Below are positions 19,601 through 29,192 of a DNA stretch of 64,000 nt, in pieces. Each line of letters opens with the position of its first letter. The first letter of the stretch is position 1. A program made the position numbers and the translations under genes. This stretch comes from JABAAI01 sp965261955. Its GTDB lineage: Bacteria; Spirochaetota; Leptospiria; Leptospirales; Leptonemataceae. The notes under the pieces were generated by a model that searched no databases, had not been told where the DNA came from, and saw only the letters and a list, made by a program, of their open reading frames with translations. The stretch spans positions 496,001 through 560,000 of the forward strand of contig CBDHEM010000071.1 in NCBI GenBank assembly GCA_965261955.1, given 5' to 3'.

Positions 19601-19691
19601 ATCATTACAAATAGAACACTATGAAACGTTAATTTAAAACATTCTAAACGGTCAATTCCTTAGTTTTTTGTATTTTGCAACAGTCTCTTCA
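19581..19691 (+). mobile_element. MITE-like element overlapping hisH 3' end
   Basis: Left end GGGACCGTTACGAAATATAA at 19581, internal GTCAATTCCTTAG, right end TTTTTTGTATTTTGCAACAG at about 19665-19682. The TAA inside the left end is the hisH stop codon. Confidence 0.8.
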
Positions 19692-19882
19692 TAGAGAAAG
19701 AAGTGAGAAATAAGTATCGTTGAAAATATTCATTTTTACAAATTCTATATTTTAAGGCCATATCGAACACAAGAAACAGAAACGATTATAGAATGATGAA
19801 AATAAAACCAATATGAAAAAAATTTTGGAGTTGCTTCCGTACTTTCTTATTTTGTTTTGTAATTGTCGTACGCTGAATTTAG

Positions 19883-20635
19883 ATGCACTCTTTTTTTCAT
19901 TTCATTCCTGCCATTGACTTACTCGATTCTCACATTGTACGCCTATATCAGGGAAAATATGATAAAGTGACAGTGTACCAAGACAGTCTTAGCCATAAGG
20001 TACATGAGTTTCAAGAGGCCGGGGCAAAACACCTTCATCTTGTGGATTTGAATGCTGCCCGTACCGGAGAGCGCAAAGAGAATAGTAAGGCCATACAAAC
20101 AATTGTCAAAACAGCCGGAACAAAAATGTCCGTAGAATTAGGGGGGGGCATACGAGATATGGATACCCTAAAAGAATGCTTTGATCTAGGTATACAACGC
20201 TGCATTATAGGAACGGCTGCTATAACACGCCCAAAATATTTAGAGAAGGCCATTGCTGATTATGGCCCAAACAAAATTATGGTTGGTGTCGATGTATTTC
20301 AGGGGACTGTCCGTATTTCTGGTTGGGAAAAAAAAAGTTCACTGCAAGTAGAGAATTTTCTTTCCCAGCTCGAAAAAATTGGCGTCCAAAAAATAATTTT
20401 CACGGACATCAGCCGGGATGGAACTTTAGAGGGTCCCGGAGAGGTGCTAAAGGAATTTTTAGAACTATTTTCATTAGAATTCATTCTATCCGGTGGCCTG
20501 TCTTCTCTGGAAGATCTACAGAGCATATTAAAAAATCGGCATAAAAATCTAGTCGGAGCTATTAGTGGTCGAGCTCTTTATGAAAAAAAGATACATCTCA
20601 AAAAAGCTATACAAATGTGTCAAAATGACATTTAG
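19883..20635 (+). CDS. hisA: Phosphoribosylformimino-AICAR isomerase HisA
   Basis: Amadori isomerase of histidine biosynthesis (ProFAR to PRFAR), a TIM barrel. Catalytic Asp in IPAIDLLDSHIVRLYQG near residue 11 and the second Asp in FTDISRDGTLEGP near 174; phosphate loops GGGIRD, IIGTAA and LSGGLSS are all present. 250 residues, normal length. It is separated from hisH by a MITE and about 190 bases. A 34-codon frame starting at 19813 overlaps its beginning and is judged chance. Confidence 0.95.
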   Translation: MHSFFHFIPAIDLLDSHIVRLYQGKYDKVTVYQDSLSHKVHEFQEAGAKHLHLVDLNAARTGERKENSKAIQTIVKTAGTKMSVELGGGIRDMDTLKECFDLGIQRCIIGTAAITRPKYLEKAIADYGPNKIMVGVDVFQGTVRISGWEKKSSLQVENFLSQLEKIGVQKIIFTDISRDGTLEGPGEVLKEFLELFSLEFILSGGLSSLEDLQSILKNRHKNLVGAISGRALYEKKIHLKKAIQMCQNDI

Positions 20636-20706
20636 TTTTTTTTCTAAATTACATAAGCCAAGAAAATGAACTGACACTAACAGCCTCTTCATATATTGAT
20701 GAAGCT

Positions 20707-23298
20707 ATGACTACTTCTACCACAAAAAAAAGAGCTATAGATCAATACAAAAATACTCCATTCTGTCCGCCATTAGAATACATCTCACAACAAAGCCTAC
20801 GTCCCATGCTCCAAGTAGTGGAAAAACCGGGAAGATATGTAGGTGGTGAATATGGGCTCGCAAAAAAAAATCCTGAAAAAGCAGAAGTGCGAGTACTCTT
20901 ATCTTATCCAGATACTTATGAACTTGGCATGTCGAATGAAGGCTTGCGCATACTCTATGATTGTGTAAATCGGAACGATGCCTTTATGGCCGACCGTGCC
21001 TATCTACCTTGGCCAGATTTTCGGAAAGAAATGCAAAAAAAGAATATTCCCCTATACTCCTTAGGTCACTTTCTAAGTGTAAAGTCTTTTGATTTATGGG
21101 GCTTCAATACCTCCCATGAATTGCATTATACAAATCTTTGTTATGCTCTAGAGCTTGCTGACATTTCTATCTTACGAAAAGAACGCTCTCCACAAGATCC
21201 CATTGTTTTGACTGGAGGTACATCTGTATCTAATCCTTTCCCTCTTTTTGATTTTATGGATGGTATCTTCCTAGGAGATGGAGAAGAAGGAATTATAGAA
21301 ATTGCAAACATCATCGCTAATGGGAAAAAAAAGAAAAAAAACCGTAAGTCCATTTTACAAGATCTACAGGTCGTTGATGGTCTGATACTTCCGGAATTCT
21401 ACACTATACATGATTACGGCCTAGATAAATATCCAGAATATCAAGGAGGTCTAGTGAAGAAGCGTAACTATAAAGGGCAATCTTTTTCTGCATTGAAATA
21501 TTCCATTGTTCCCAATATAAAGATTACACAAGACCGCGTCGTTGTAGAAGTGGCCCGAGGTTGCGGGCAAGGATGCCGTTTTTGCCATGCTGGATTTTGG
21601 AAACGTCCCGTACGAAATAGTGAGGTGAGTTCTTTAGTTCGTACTGCGGGTGAAATGCTAAAGAAAACAGGCCATAATTCTATTTCACTCCATTCACTTT
21701 CTATAGCAGATTATCCTTGGTTAGAAGAGCTAGTTGTCGAAATGGCACAAAAGTACGGACAAAACGGTGTATCTCTTTCTTTACCCAGCCTTCGTGTACA
21801 AGTTAAAACTATTCCTGTTTTAGAAATGACTTCGCAAATACGTCGTAGCAGTATCACATTTGCCCTAGAAGCAGGAAGTGAATTACAACGTGAACGTATA
21901 CGAAAAAAATCTTCTGAAGAAAATTTACATTACCTCATACGCGAAACTTATAAGCGAGGTTGGAACCTAGTCAAGGTTTACTTCATGATGGGACTGCCAG
22001 ACAAAGATGGAAGCGAAATTCAAGATTTAATAAAGTCAATGATTGCATTGGGAAAAATTGCGGAAGAATCTGGTCCTCGTAAGCGTGTAAATATAACTGT
22101 GTCTCTCTTTGTGCCAAAACCATTTACAACCTTCCAATGGGAAAAGCAACAAACCCCTGATTACTTTCGATTGGGCCTTAAAGAAATTTATACACGCGTA
22201 AAATCAAAAAGAATCCATCTTTCCGGCCCAAATGCAGAAATGCCGTATATAGAGGGATTATTATCACGAAGCGACCATCGGGTGGGATATTGGATACTAA
22301 AGGCCTATAAACGAGGAGCTTGTTTTGATTCTTGGGATGATCAATTTAATCCAAAGATCTGGTCGGAAATTTGTGATGAAATTCCTCAAGAACTGTCCAA
22401 ACTTTGGATGGAAAAAAAATCTTTAGGCATCCAATTACCTTGGCATAACATCATTGAAGGTGTGAAAGTTGAGTCACTCCAAAAAGATTATGGACGTTAT
22501 GAAAATGTTGATGAGACAAATATGAAACCACCACACCCGCAAGCTTTGCGGCAATCAGATTTTCCTCCCAGTCTTTTAAAACCAGTCAGTATACCATCTG
22601 AAAAATTTCAAACAAAAAGTATTCTAGCTATTCACTACAGCCGAAACCTAGCTATTATTTATGTGAGTCATTTGGAAATAGCTGAAATATTTCGCCGAGG
22701 ACTAAGGCGAATAGAAGTACCAATGACTTTTTCCAATGGCTACAATAAACAAGAAAAATTGCATTTTTTCGATAATTTACCCCTTTACTTCTATTCGGAA
22801 AGGGAGAGCCTTTATATAGAAATTTACGATTCTTCTTTTTTTTCTTCATCCTCTGTGATCGAAGAAAAAAAAGAAGCCCTACAGTGCGCACTACCCAAAG
22901 GCATAGAGATTTGTGAACTAGAATTATTGGAAAAGTTACCAAACTCTTTAACTATAAATAAAGAAAAAAATACCTATCGTCTTGATTTTTTAGAAAGAAA
23001 ACTTGCACAAAAATGTTGGGAATCTTTAAAGACAGCACCTCCTTCTTTTTCTTACGAAAGGCCTCCACGTGTAAAAAAGAAAAAGAAAAAACGTATTACT
23101 CAAGAAGCAAAAAGAATAGAAAGGCTACTAGGTAGTTCCCTAGAAAATATTCATTTTATAGAAAAAACAAACAGTCTTTATCTAGATCTATTACGTCCCT
23201 CTGAAGGAGGAATTTCTATGAAAGATCTTTTGATACATTATTTAAAAATCACTCCTCAAGTATGGAATGTGGCTGTTCAAATTACACGTATTAAATAA
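20707..23298 (+). CDS. B12-binding-like radical SAM protein fused to DUF2344
   Basis: 863 residues. The N-terminal part resembles the TIGR03960 family (RVLLSYPDTYELGMSNEGLRI, FNTSHELHYTNLCYAL, VLTGGTSVSNP, FLGDGEEGI). The radical SAM cluster is VARGCGQGCRFCHAGFW at about residues 282-298, with a CxxxCxxC layout. The C-terminal domain from about residue 640 (ILAIHYSRNLAIIYVSHLEI) fits the DUF2344/TIGR03936 radical-SAM-associated family. Such fusions are common near ribosomal protein L21 genes, but that neighbourhood is absent here. A role in RNA or protein modification is plausible but unproven. Confidence 0.88.
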   Translation: MTTSTTKKRAIDQYKNTPFCPPLEYISQQSLRPMLQVVEKPGRYVGGEYGLAKKNPEKAEVRVLLSYPDTYELGMSNEGLRILYDCVNRNDAFMADRAYLPWPDFRKEMQKKNIPLYSLGHFLSVKSFDLWGFNTSHELHYTNLCYALELADISILRKERSPQDPIVLTGGTSVSNPFPLFDFMDGIFLGDGEEGIIEIANIIANGKKKKKNRKSILQDLQVVDGLILPEFYTIHDYGLDKYPEYQGGLVKKRNYKGQSFSALKYSIVPNIKITQDRVVVEVARGCGQGCRFCHAGFWKRPVRNSEVSSLVRTAGEMLKKTGHNSISLHSLSIADYPWLEELVVEMAQKYGQNGVSLSLPSLRVQVKTIPVLEMTSQIRRSSITFALEAGSELQRERIRKKSSEENLHYLIRETYKRGWNLVKVYFMMGLPDKDGSEIQDLIKSMIALGKIAEESGPRKRVNITVSLFVPKPFTTFQWEKQQTPDYFRLGLKEIYTRVKSKRIHLSGPNAEMPYIEGLLSRSDHRVGYWILKAYKRGACFDSWDDQFNPKIWSEICDEIPQELSKLWMEKKSLGIQLPWHNIIEGVKVESLQKDYGRYENVDETNMKPPHPQALRQSDFPPSLLKPVSIPSEKFQTKSILAIHYSRNLAIIYVSHLEIAEIFRRGLRRIEVPMTFSNGYNKQEKLHFFDNLPLYFYSERESLYIEIYDSSFFSSSSVIEEKKEALQCALPKGIEICELELLEKLPNSLTINKEKNTYRLDFLERKLAQKCWESLKTAPPSFSYERPPRVKKKKKKRITQEAKRIERLLGSSLENIHFIEKTNSLYLDLLRPSEGGISMKDLLIHYLKITPQVWNVAVQITRIK

Positions 23299-23584
23299 AA
23301 ATAAAACGCGTATTCAATGTTTAGTACATTTGTTTTTTTAGCCAAGACGTTTTTTTATCAAGACTCAGCTATTTAAAAAAATTCATTCCATCTTTTCTAT
23401 ATCTTCTTTGTTCTATCTTTTTCAGAAACTATGGTCTCAATTTCTGCTCCGACTTCTGAAACAAAATCAAAGCTATAACTGGCACCAGAACCCTTCATAT
23501 TCTGCCCCGGTCCTTTCTAAAGTTTCATATCATTCGTCTCCAATTCATTTTGTATATTCACTATACCCTTTTGTAAATTTTATA
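23299..23584. other. Intergenic region after the radical SAM gene
   Basis: AT-rich with a 62-codon plus-strand frame (23408-23596) lacking any recognisable family or ribosome site. No gene is called. Confidence 0.3.
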
Positions 23585-23690
23585 GAACTGTTATGAAATG
23601 TAAATAATTGCAAATAGAGTGCCGATGCAAGGCATTCTATTCATTCCATGCAGGCATTCCCTTGTTTCTTTGCATTTCATAACAATCCCC
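23585..23690 (+). mobile_element. MITE-like element
   Basis: Full-length copy of about 106 bp: left GAACTGTTATGAAATGTAAA, internal inverted pair ATGCAAGGCATT, right TTTGCATTTCATAACAATCC. It ends exactly before the stop codon of the GLUG lipoprotein gene (23691). Confidence 0.8.
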
Positions 23691-25553
23691 TTACCTTTGA
23701 TTTGGGATCAGTATGCCACAAATAGGAAGAGGAAGGGATTGATTAGTGCTTCGACACCAAGCCTGCTTTTCTATCTTTTCTATATCCATGCTAGCTCTCA
23801 TATAATTGGGGTTTTGTGCATACTTTAATGCTGGTAGTTGAGTGCTTGTACCTAAATCCCAATCATCAGCTGACCAGCCATCAGGTAAACTGCTGAAAGA
23901 TCTTATACTATCTGTGGTACTATGCAAACATGCATTTTCAGGCCTATAAGAACCAAAACCAAGGCCAACGCCTCCATAATTACTATCTACAAAATACCCT
24001 TTACCTATACAGGAAATATTGGAAGCAAAACCGGTAAAGGCACCTGTATTGTTACGACCAAAAACTTCGCTAGTCACATAACCGTTATAAAAATTGATCA
24101 AATAACCAAAACCAAATATACCACCAATATTTGTACCTCCACGAACACTTCCCATTTTATAAAAATTTTTGGCATTTATCGTATTTGCATATCCTATACC
24201 ACCACCAACATTCACTCCGGAACTGGTGACATTCGCATTCGTATAACTATTGAAAATATCTATCGAGATACCAAAGCCCACCAAGCCACCTGTATTCGCT
24301 CTATTCGCACTTCCTATGGTACCAATAACATACGAATTACTGATTTGAACAAATCGTGCGGATCCTACAAAACCACCGACATTCGCATAGCCAAAAATTT
24401 GTGCATTTTCCAATCCAAGATTTGTGATATAGACAACTTGATTCTCTCCTGAGTTTATATAACCGAATAAACCGATAGCTTCCTCATCTTTTCGATTGAT
24501 ATACAGATTTTCAATTTTATAGCCCGCACCATTTATACTCCCTTTGAATGGGTTAGTCTGATCTCCAATTGGCTCGAATCCACTACATGTTGCGGTGACC
24601 ATATCACCTGTATAGGCAACGCAAGCATCTGATCCCTCTCTCCAGCTTTCACTCGCATCAATATTATTTCCTAATCGATAATGACCGTTCAAATTATTTT
24701 TGACTTTCTTTAAATCTGTATAATTATAAAGAATATATGGATTTCGTAAATCTCCTAATGGGAGCAAAAGAATTTCTATAGCAGAAGACCAAGGGCCACA
24801 ACTTAAATTTCCAGCTTCAGTTTGGCTACAAGTACGGATACGATAGAAGTGATTTTCATTTAATTTTTTATTCATAAAATTTTTTCCTGTTCCCAGTAAG
24901 CCATCATCACCATGATTACCTTCAACAGTCGGCCAAGTGGAATGACTAGATCTTTCCTGCCACTGGTAACTCACTATATTTTTCACTCTACTCTCTTCCC
25001 ATTGTATCCTATATGCAGTTTGAGAAGTAATATAGCGGCCATTTTCATCTACTAAAAGGATGTTAGAACCATCAGTATGGATAATTACAAATCCATTAGG
25101 AGCTTTAGAAGTGATAAAAAATTCTTTCTGCTTCCATTGACCACAACCATGTTCATTACATGAATGTATTCGATAGTAGCAAATTTGATCGGGACCTTTG
25201 TTTCCCAGGCCATGCTCCCTCGCTGGTGCTATAACAGATATTTTCTCCTGACTATCCCAAGCTATGTCATCTAGCATTCGCCTATTTTTATCACAAAATT
25301 CTTGCAATTCATAACTTGAAGTATCCGAAACAGCATCCCAACTCAAACGATATCCCAACTCATCACCCATATCATATAGCGACAAATTCTCAGGTGGTAA
25401 GAGCACACAATTCTCATCTAGATAGTCTGAATTTTCATCACCACAAGCGGTTACAGTACAACTACATATACACAAAAAATAAGAAACAAATACTCCGAAA
25501 AAAAAAGTTGATAATAATTTATTTTTTTGATAAAATTGTTTTTGTTTTTCCAT
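23691..25553 (-). CDS. GLUG-repeat lipoprotein with fibronectin-like front half
   Basis: 620 residues. A signal peptide ends in the lipobox-like TVTAC then GDEN (Cys about residue 37). Residues 50-265 look like two fibronectin-III-type modules (ENLSLYDMGDELGYRLSWDA...SSYELQEF; later YRIQWEESRVKNIVSYQWQE). From about 275 comes the same arrangement as in the 1-6000 cluster: NPYILYNYTDLKKVKNNLNG, YRLGNNIDAS, then degenerate GLUG repeats (GGFVG, GGLVG, GGIFG). The tail PALKYAQNP...ILIPNQR parallels PAIKHVQNP...ISGQR of the cluster proteins. It is a diverged paralogue, probably surface-anchored. Function unknown. Confidence 0.82.
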   Translation of the reverse strand: MEKQKQFYQKNKLLSTFFFGVFVSYFLCICSCTVTACGDENSDYLDENCVLLPPENLSLYDMGDELGYRLSWDAVSDTSSYELQEFCDKNRRMLDDIAWDSQEKISVIAPAREHGLGNKGPDQICYYRIHSCNEHGCGQWKQKEFFITSKAPNGFVIIHTDGSNILLVDENGRYITSQTAYRIQWEESRVKNIVSYQWQERSSHSTWPTVEGNHGDDGLLGTGKNFMNKKLNENHFYRIRTCSQTEAGNLSCGPWSSAIEILLLPLGDLRNPYILYNYTDLKKVKNNLNGHYRLGNNIDASESWREGSDACVAYTGDMVTATCSGFEPIGDQTNPFKGSINGAGYKIENLYINRKDEEAIGLFGYINSGENQVVYITNLGLENAQIFGYANVGGFVGSARFVQISNSYVIGTIGSANRANTGGLVGFGISIDIFNSYTNANVTSSGVNVGGGIGYANTINAKNFYKMGSVRGGTNIGGIFGFGYLINFYNGYVTSEVFGRNNTGAFTGFASNISCIGKGYFVDSNYGGVGLGFGSYRPENACLHSTTDSIRSFSSLPDGWSADDWDLGTSTQLPALKYAQNPNYMRASMDIEKIEKQAWCRSTNQSLPLPICGILIPNQR

Positions 25554-25702
25554 ATCTATGGAAAGGTCTTTTAGGCCAAATTTGTTCCGTATTTTTTATA
25601 AAATTTCACATAATAAACAGCACCTTAAATTTTTTTCAAATGGAACTTCCATTTATCTAATCATAAACGAAAACTTGTCTTATGGGTAGGAGTTTCGATT
25701 TT

Positions 25703-27640
25703 TTATAAATCTAGATTAGCAACAAGCTTAGCGTTTGCTTCAATGAAATGGCGACGAGGTCCAACCTCATCACCCATTAGGACAGTAAAGGTCTCTTCAA
25801 CCTCTTCCCTCTTTTTTGCTTCTTCCCCTACAGGACTGACTCGAAGCATCACACGTTTTTGTGGGTCCATTGTTGTTTCCCATAGCTGTTCTGGGTTCAT
25901 TTCCCCTAGACCTTTATATCTTTGTATAATCACTTTATCTGAATTAAATTCTTTAATAAGCTTATCTTTCTCTTCTTCCGTATAAGCATATACTTGTTTT
26001 TTCCCTAATCGAAGGGCATATAGTGGGGGTTGCGCAATAAAAAGATAACCACTCTGCATCAAAGGAAACATTTTTTTATAAAAAAAAGTCAAAAGTAATG
26101 TGCGAATATGTGCACCATCTACGTCAGCATCCGTCATAATAATAATTTTATGATACCGTAAGCGAGAAGTATCAAAGCCTTCTTCTCCAAAACCAACTCC
26201 CAGAGCCATTACAAGAGTCTTGATTTCTTCATTATTCAAAATTTTCTCATCAATTGCCTTAAAAACGTTTAATATCTTTCCCTTTAACGGTAAAATAGCT
26301 TGCGTGTTCCGATCTCGACCTTGCTTGGCCGTACCTCCGGCAGAATCTCCCTCAACAATAAAAAGTTCACTTTTCGCCGCCTCTTTCTCTGAACAGTCCG
26401 CCAGCTTACCAGGGAGAGCACCACTTTCTAAAAAACCCTTTCGTTTTGTAATCAACTCACGGGCTTTACGGGCGGCTTCACGGGCTTTGCAAGAAAGTAT
26501 ACATTTTTCGAGAATAGGCTTAACAATAACTGGATTTTCTTCGAGGAAAAGAGAAAATTTATCTCCAACCAATTGTTGAACAAGCCCCTTGACCTCTGCA
26601 TTCACTAGCTTTTCTTTAGTTTGTGAATTAAATTGAGGCTCCGGTAGCTTCACATTAATCACAGCAACCAATCCTTCCCGAACATCTTCACCAGAAATAC
26701 TACTAGTGCCTAATTTACGCTTCATTCCATCATCTTTCTTCAGATAATCATTCAATGTGCGAGTTAGTGCCGTACGAAAGCCCTCTAGATGGGTACCCCC
26801 TAAACTATTGTTAATGCCATTACTAAAGCAAAAAACATCCTCTCTATGGCCATCGGTATATGCTAAGGAGAATTCACCAATCACGCCATCACGCTCACCT
26901 TCAAAAGAGATGATTTTTTTGTGGAGACAATGCTTTTTTGCAATTAACTTGGCAACCATCTCCTTTATCCCACCTTGATAGCAAAACTCATCCTTAGTCT
27001 TCGATTTACCTGTTTCATTACTCAAAATAAGGCGCAGGCCTTTGTTCAAAAAAGCCATCTCTTCTAGGCGCTTACGTAATTCTTGATGGCTATAGCTTGT
27101 TGTTGTAAAAATACTACTATCTGATTTAAAACGCACAACAGTTCCTCTTTTCTTACTATTTCCTAAAACAGAAACTTTATTCTCTGGAACTCCTTGCTTA
27201 TAGCGTTGCCCATATATTTTGCCATCTTTATGAACCTCAACCTCTAGCCACTCTGACAAAGCATTCACTACAGAAACACCAACACCATGAAGACCGCCTG
27301 ATATTTTGTAGGCATTTTTCTCAAACTTTCCTCCAGCATGGAGCTTTGTCATAACAACTTCTATAGAAGAAACACCCGCGTCAGGGTGAATATCAACAGG
27401 TATACCACGGCCATCATCTTGCACCTCAATGATGCCATCAGGAAGTACACGCGTCACAACAGTAGTGGCATGCCCCGCCATATGTTCATCCACAGAGTTA
27501 TCGACAACTTCATAAACCATTTTATGTAAGCCTGTGGCATCTTGGGTTCCAATGTACATACCCGGACGCTTACGAACAGCCGTGAGCCCCTCAAGTATCT
27601 TGATCTTGGCACTATCGTAATTTTCTGAAGAAGAAGTCAT
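25703..27640 (-). CDS. gyrB: DNA gyrase subunit B
   Basis: ATPase subunit of DNA gyrase. 645 residues, the short form without the large enterobacterial insert. GHKL ATP site: EVVDNSVDEHMAG, DDGRGIPVDIHP and SGGLHGVGVSVVNAL. TOPRIM: ELFIVEGDSAGGTAKQGRD (about 425), PLKGKILNV and DADVDGAHIRTLLLTFF. C-terminal QRYKGLGEMNPEQLWETTMD. No dnaA, recF or gyrA adjoins it, so it is not in a classical origin cluster. A DksA-like gene precedes it on the same strand, 54 bases away, and could share its transcript. Confidence 0.96.
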   Translation of the reverse strand: MTSSSENYDSAKIKILEGLTAVRKRPGMYIGTQDATGLHKMVYEVVDNSVDEHMAGHATTVVTRVLPDGIIEVQDDGRGIPVDIHPDAGVSSIEVVMTKLHAGGKFEKNAYKISGGLHGVGVSVVNALSEWLEVEVHKDGKIYGQRYKQGVPENKVSVLGNSKKRGTVVRFKSDSSIFTTTSYSHQELRKRLEEMAFLNKGLRLILSNETGKSKTKDEFCYQGGIKEMVAKLIAKKHCLHKKIISFEGERDGVIGEFSLAYTDGHREDVFCFSNGINNSLGGTHLEGFRTALTRTLNDYLKKDDGMKRKLGTSSISGEDVREGLVAVINVKLPEPQFNSQTKEKLVNAEVKGLVQQLVGDKFSLFLEENPVIVKPILEKCILSCKAREAARKARELITKRKGFLESGALPGKLADCSEKEAAKSELFIVEGDSAGGTAKQGRDRNTQAILPLKGKILNVFKAIDEKILNNEEIKTLVMALGVGFGEEGFDTSRLRYHKIIIMTDADVDGAHIRTLLLTFFYKKMFPLMQSGYLFIAQPPLYALRLGKKQVYAYTEEEKDKLIKEFNSDKVIIQRYKGLGEMNPEQLWETTMDPQKRVMLRVSPVGEEAKKREEVEETFTVLMGDEVGPRRHFIEANAKLVANLDL

Positions 27641-27694
27641 ATTAGTTTTTGGGGTTAAATATGGGTATATCCCACTGAAGGCAGTAGATACATT

Positions 27695-28057
27695 CTAAAT
27701 TGATAAGCCATTCATACGTCTTTCACGCTCTAGTTGTGTTGCATATTCCGTAGTATAGCGAGTCCAAGGAACATGATTCAGACGGGCTTCCGGAATTTTC
27801 TTTCCCGTTCCTTCGCAAACACCATAACTACCATCTTCTATTTTTTCTAAAGCAATACCAATATCCTTCAGTTTTTCTTGATCGAAAGAAGAAAGAGTAT
27901 TCAAGAGATTATTCGCAGTTTGTGTATCAGCAACATCCACAATATCACCTTGTTCATTGTAGACAAAATATTCACGCTCCACTTCTAACTCATGTAATAT
28001 AGAAGCCCTAGTTTCCAGAAGCATTTTTTGAAACTTTTCTTGTTTTTTGTCTACCAT
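27695..28057 (-). CDS. DksA/TraR-family protein with reduced zinc finger
   Basis: 120 residues: N-terminal coiled coil (KKQEKFQKMLLETRASILHE), the acidic segment DVADTQTANN at the expected hairpin tip, then the C-terminal signature IEDGSYGVCEGTGKKIPEARL and a helix ending YATQLERERR. DksA proteins bind the RNA polymerase secondary channel with ppGpp. The canonical four-Cys zinc site is reduced to one Cys (GVCEGTG), as in Cys-poor DksA variants, so structural zinc is probably absent. It sits directly upstream of gyrB. Confidence 0.78.
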   Translation of the reverse strand: MVDKKQEKFQKMLLETRASILHELEVEREYFVYNEQGDIVDVADTQTANNLLNTLSSFDQEKLKDIGIALEKIEDGSYGVCEGTGKKIPEARLNHVPWTRYTTEYATQLERERRMNGLSI

Positions 28058-28237
28058 ATCTTACTCAAAATAAATGCACACAGTTTTATCTCTCCCTGAC
28101 ATAGGACAGAACAGGAAGACCATATGAGATATCAATAGCCTTTTGTAAAGTTGCTTTTTTCACATATATTGTTTTGAATGAAAGCCTGAATTCGTTTTGA
28201 ACGATAAGCAAAATAAAATAACCAAAATAAAATAGAA

Positions 28238-29140
28238 TTATTTCTTGATTCCTTTGGTACGCTCTATTTCTTTTATAAGGTCTACACACCAAGCAGCCCA
28301 TAATTCAGGTTGCAAGACTTCAAGAGAAATAGACGTTTCCGCTTGATCTATATCAATTACTAAGTCTTGCTCAACGGCAAGACGGTCCTTCATATCCTGT
28401 AGGTAAAAGTCTGAAGGGCCACCTATCTCCATCCAAAAAAAAGTAATTTCCCTTTCAAAGACTTGAAAGAGTCTTTTATCTTTATGGGAGAAAATAAAAC
28501 TACTCTTTTCTGTGTTTAGTCGCCATTTACCATATTCATCTAAACTACTGCATAAAGCCCATAAACCTTGAAAGATATGTTTCTTTTTTTGTTTTTTAAA
28601 GATCTCTAAGAAAGGCTTTAGTGCTTGTAATTTTACTTGATGCCAAGCAGTCGTACTTTTATGTTTTTCCCACCAAAGCATAGGCGACTTTTTCCCTAGT
28701 AAATGTTCAAGGCTTTTCACGGCAAGCCTCCATATCTCTTCTTGTTCTTCCCTTTCCTTTGCATCAAACCAGCCATGATGAATCAACTCAACAACCAAAC
28801 CCTCTTCATCTTTTCCGTAGCGATCATCCCTAGCCTGCCTACGAACCTCAAACATATCACTAATTGTCACCATTAGAATAGTTGAAGGAATGCTTGGCTC
28901 CCAATCTTCTGATCGCCAACTATAATGTACACACTCATCTCTCTCCATAGAAATTACCTTCATAACAATATCAACATTCTCTTTTTGAGAAATACGCTTA
29001 TGTGACATAGCAACTCGCGGGGCTAACCATTTGCGTAACTCATTTTGAGAGGTAATCGCACGAAAGGCTTTGGAGCGTATGGCCGTTGTTCTAAAAGAAA
29101 ACTCTATCGGGGGAAGTTCTTCTTGTCTATGATTACTCAT
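28238..29140 (-). CDS. SRPBCC (AHSA1-like) domain protein
   Basis: About 300 residues from MSNHRQEEL (the frame is open to 29185, but the added 15 residues look non-native). The N-terminal region reads like an activator-of-Hsp90/START-like fold: IEFSFRTTAIRSKAFRAITSQNELRKWLAPR, later VELIHHGWFDAKEREEQEEIW, then SLEHLL. A second half without clear homology (FLQDMKD, SISLEVLQPELWAAW) follows. The ligand is unknown. It lies just downstream of the LolD-like ATPase gene on the same strand with a short gap, so the two are probably co-transcribed, although a shared function is not evident. Confidence 0.6.
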   Translation of the reverse strand: MSNHRQEELPPIEFSFRTTAIRSKAFRAITSQNELRKWLAPRVAMSHKRISQKENVDIVMKVISMERDECVHYSWRSEDWEPSIPSTILMVTISDMFEVRRQARDDRYGKDEEGLVVELIHHGWFDAKEREEQEEIWRLAVKSLEHLLGKKSPMLWWEKHKSTTAWHQVKLQALKPFLEIFKKQKKKHIFQGLWALCSSLDEYGKWRLNTEKSSFIFSHKDKRLFQVFEREITFFWMEIGGPSDFYLQDMKDRLAVEQDLVIDIDQAETSISLEVLQPELWAAWCVDLIKEIERTKGIKK

Positions 29141-29192
29141 CACACTGTACAAAGACCATCTACACAATACCACCCACACAGACAAGATTTTC

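Noticed and set aside
19813..19917. 34-codon lipoprotein-like frame before hisA
   Set aside because: Overlaps the hisA start, lacks a ribosome site and has no supporting similarity.
28086..28301. 71-residue minus-strand frame
   Set aside because: Overlaps the well-supported SRPBCC gene and has no recognisable features.
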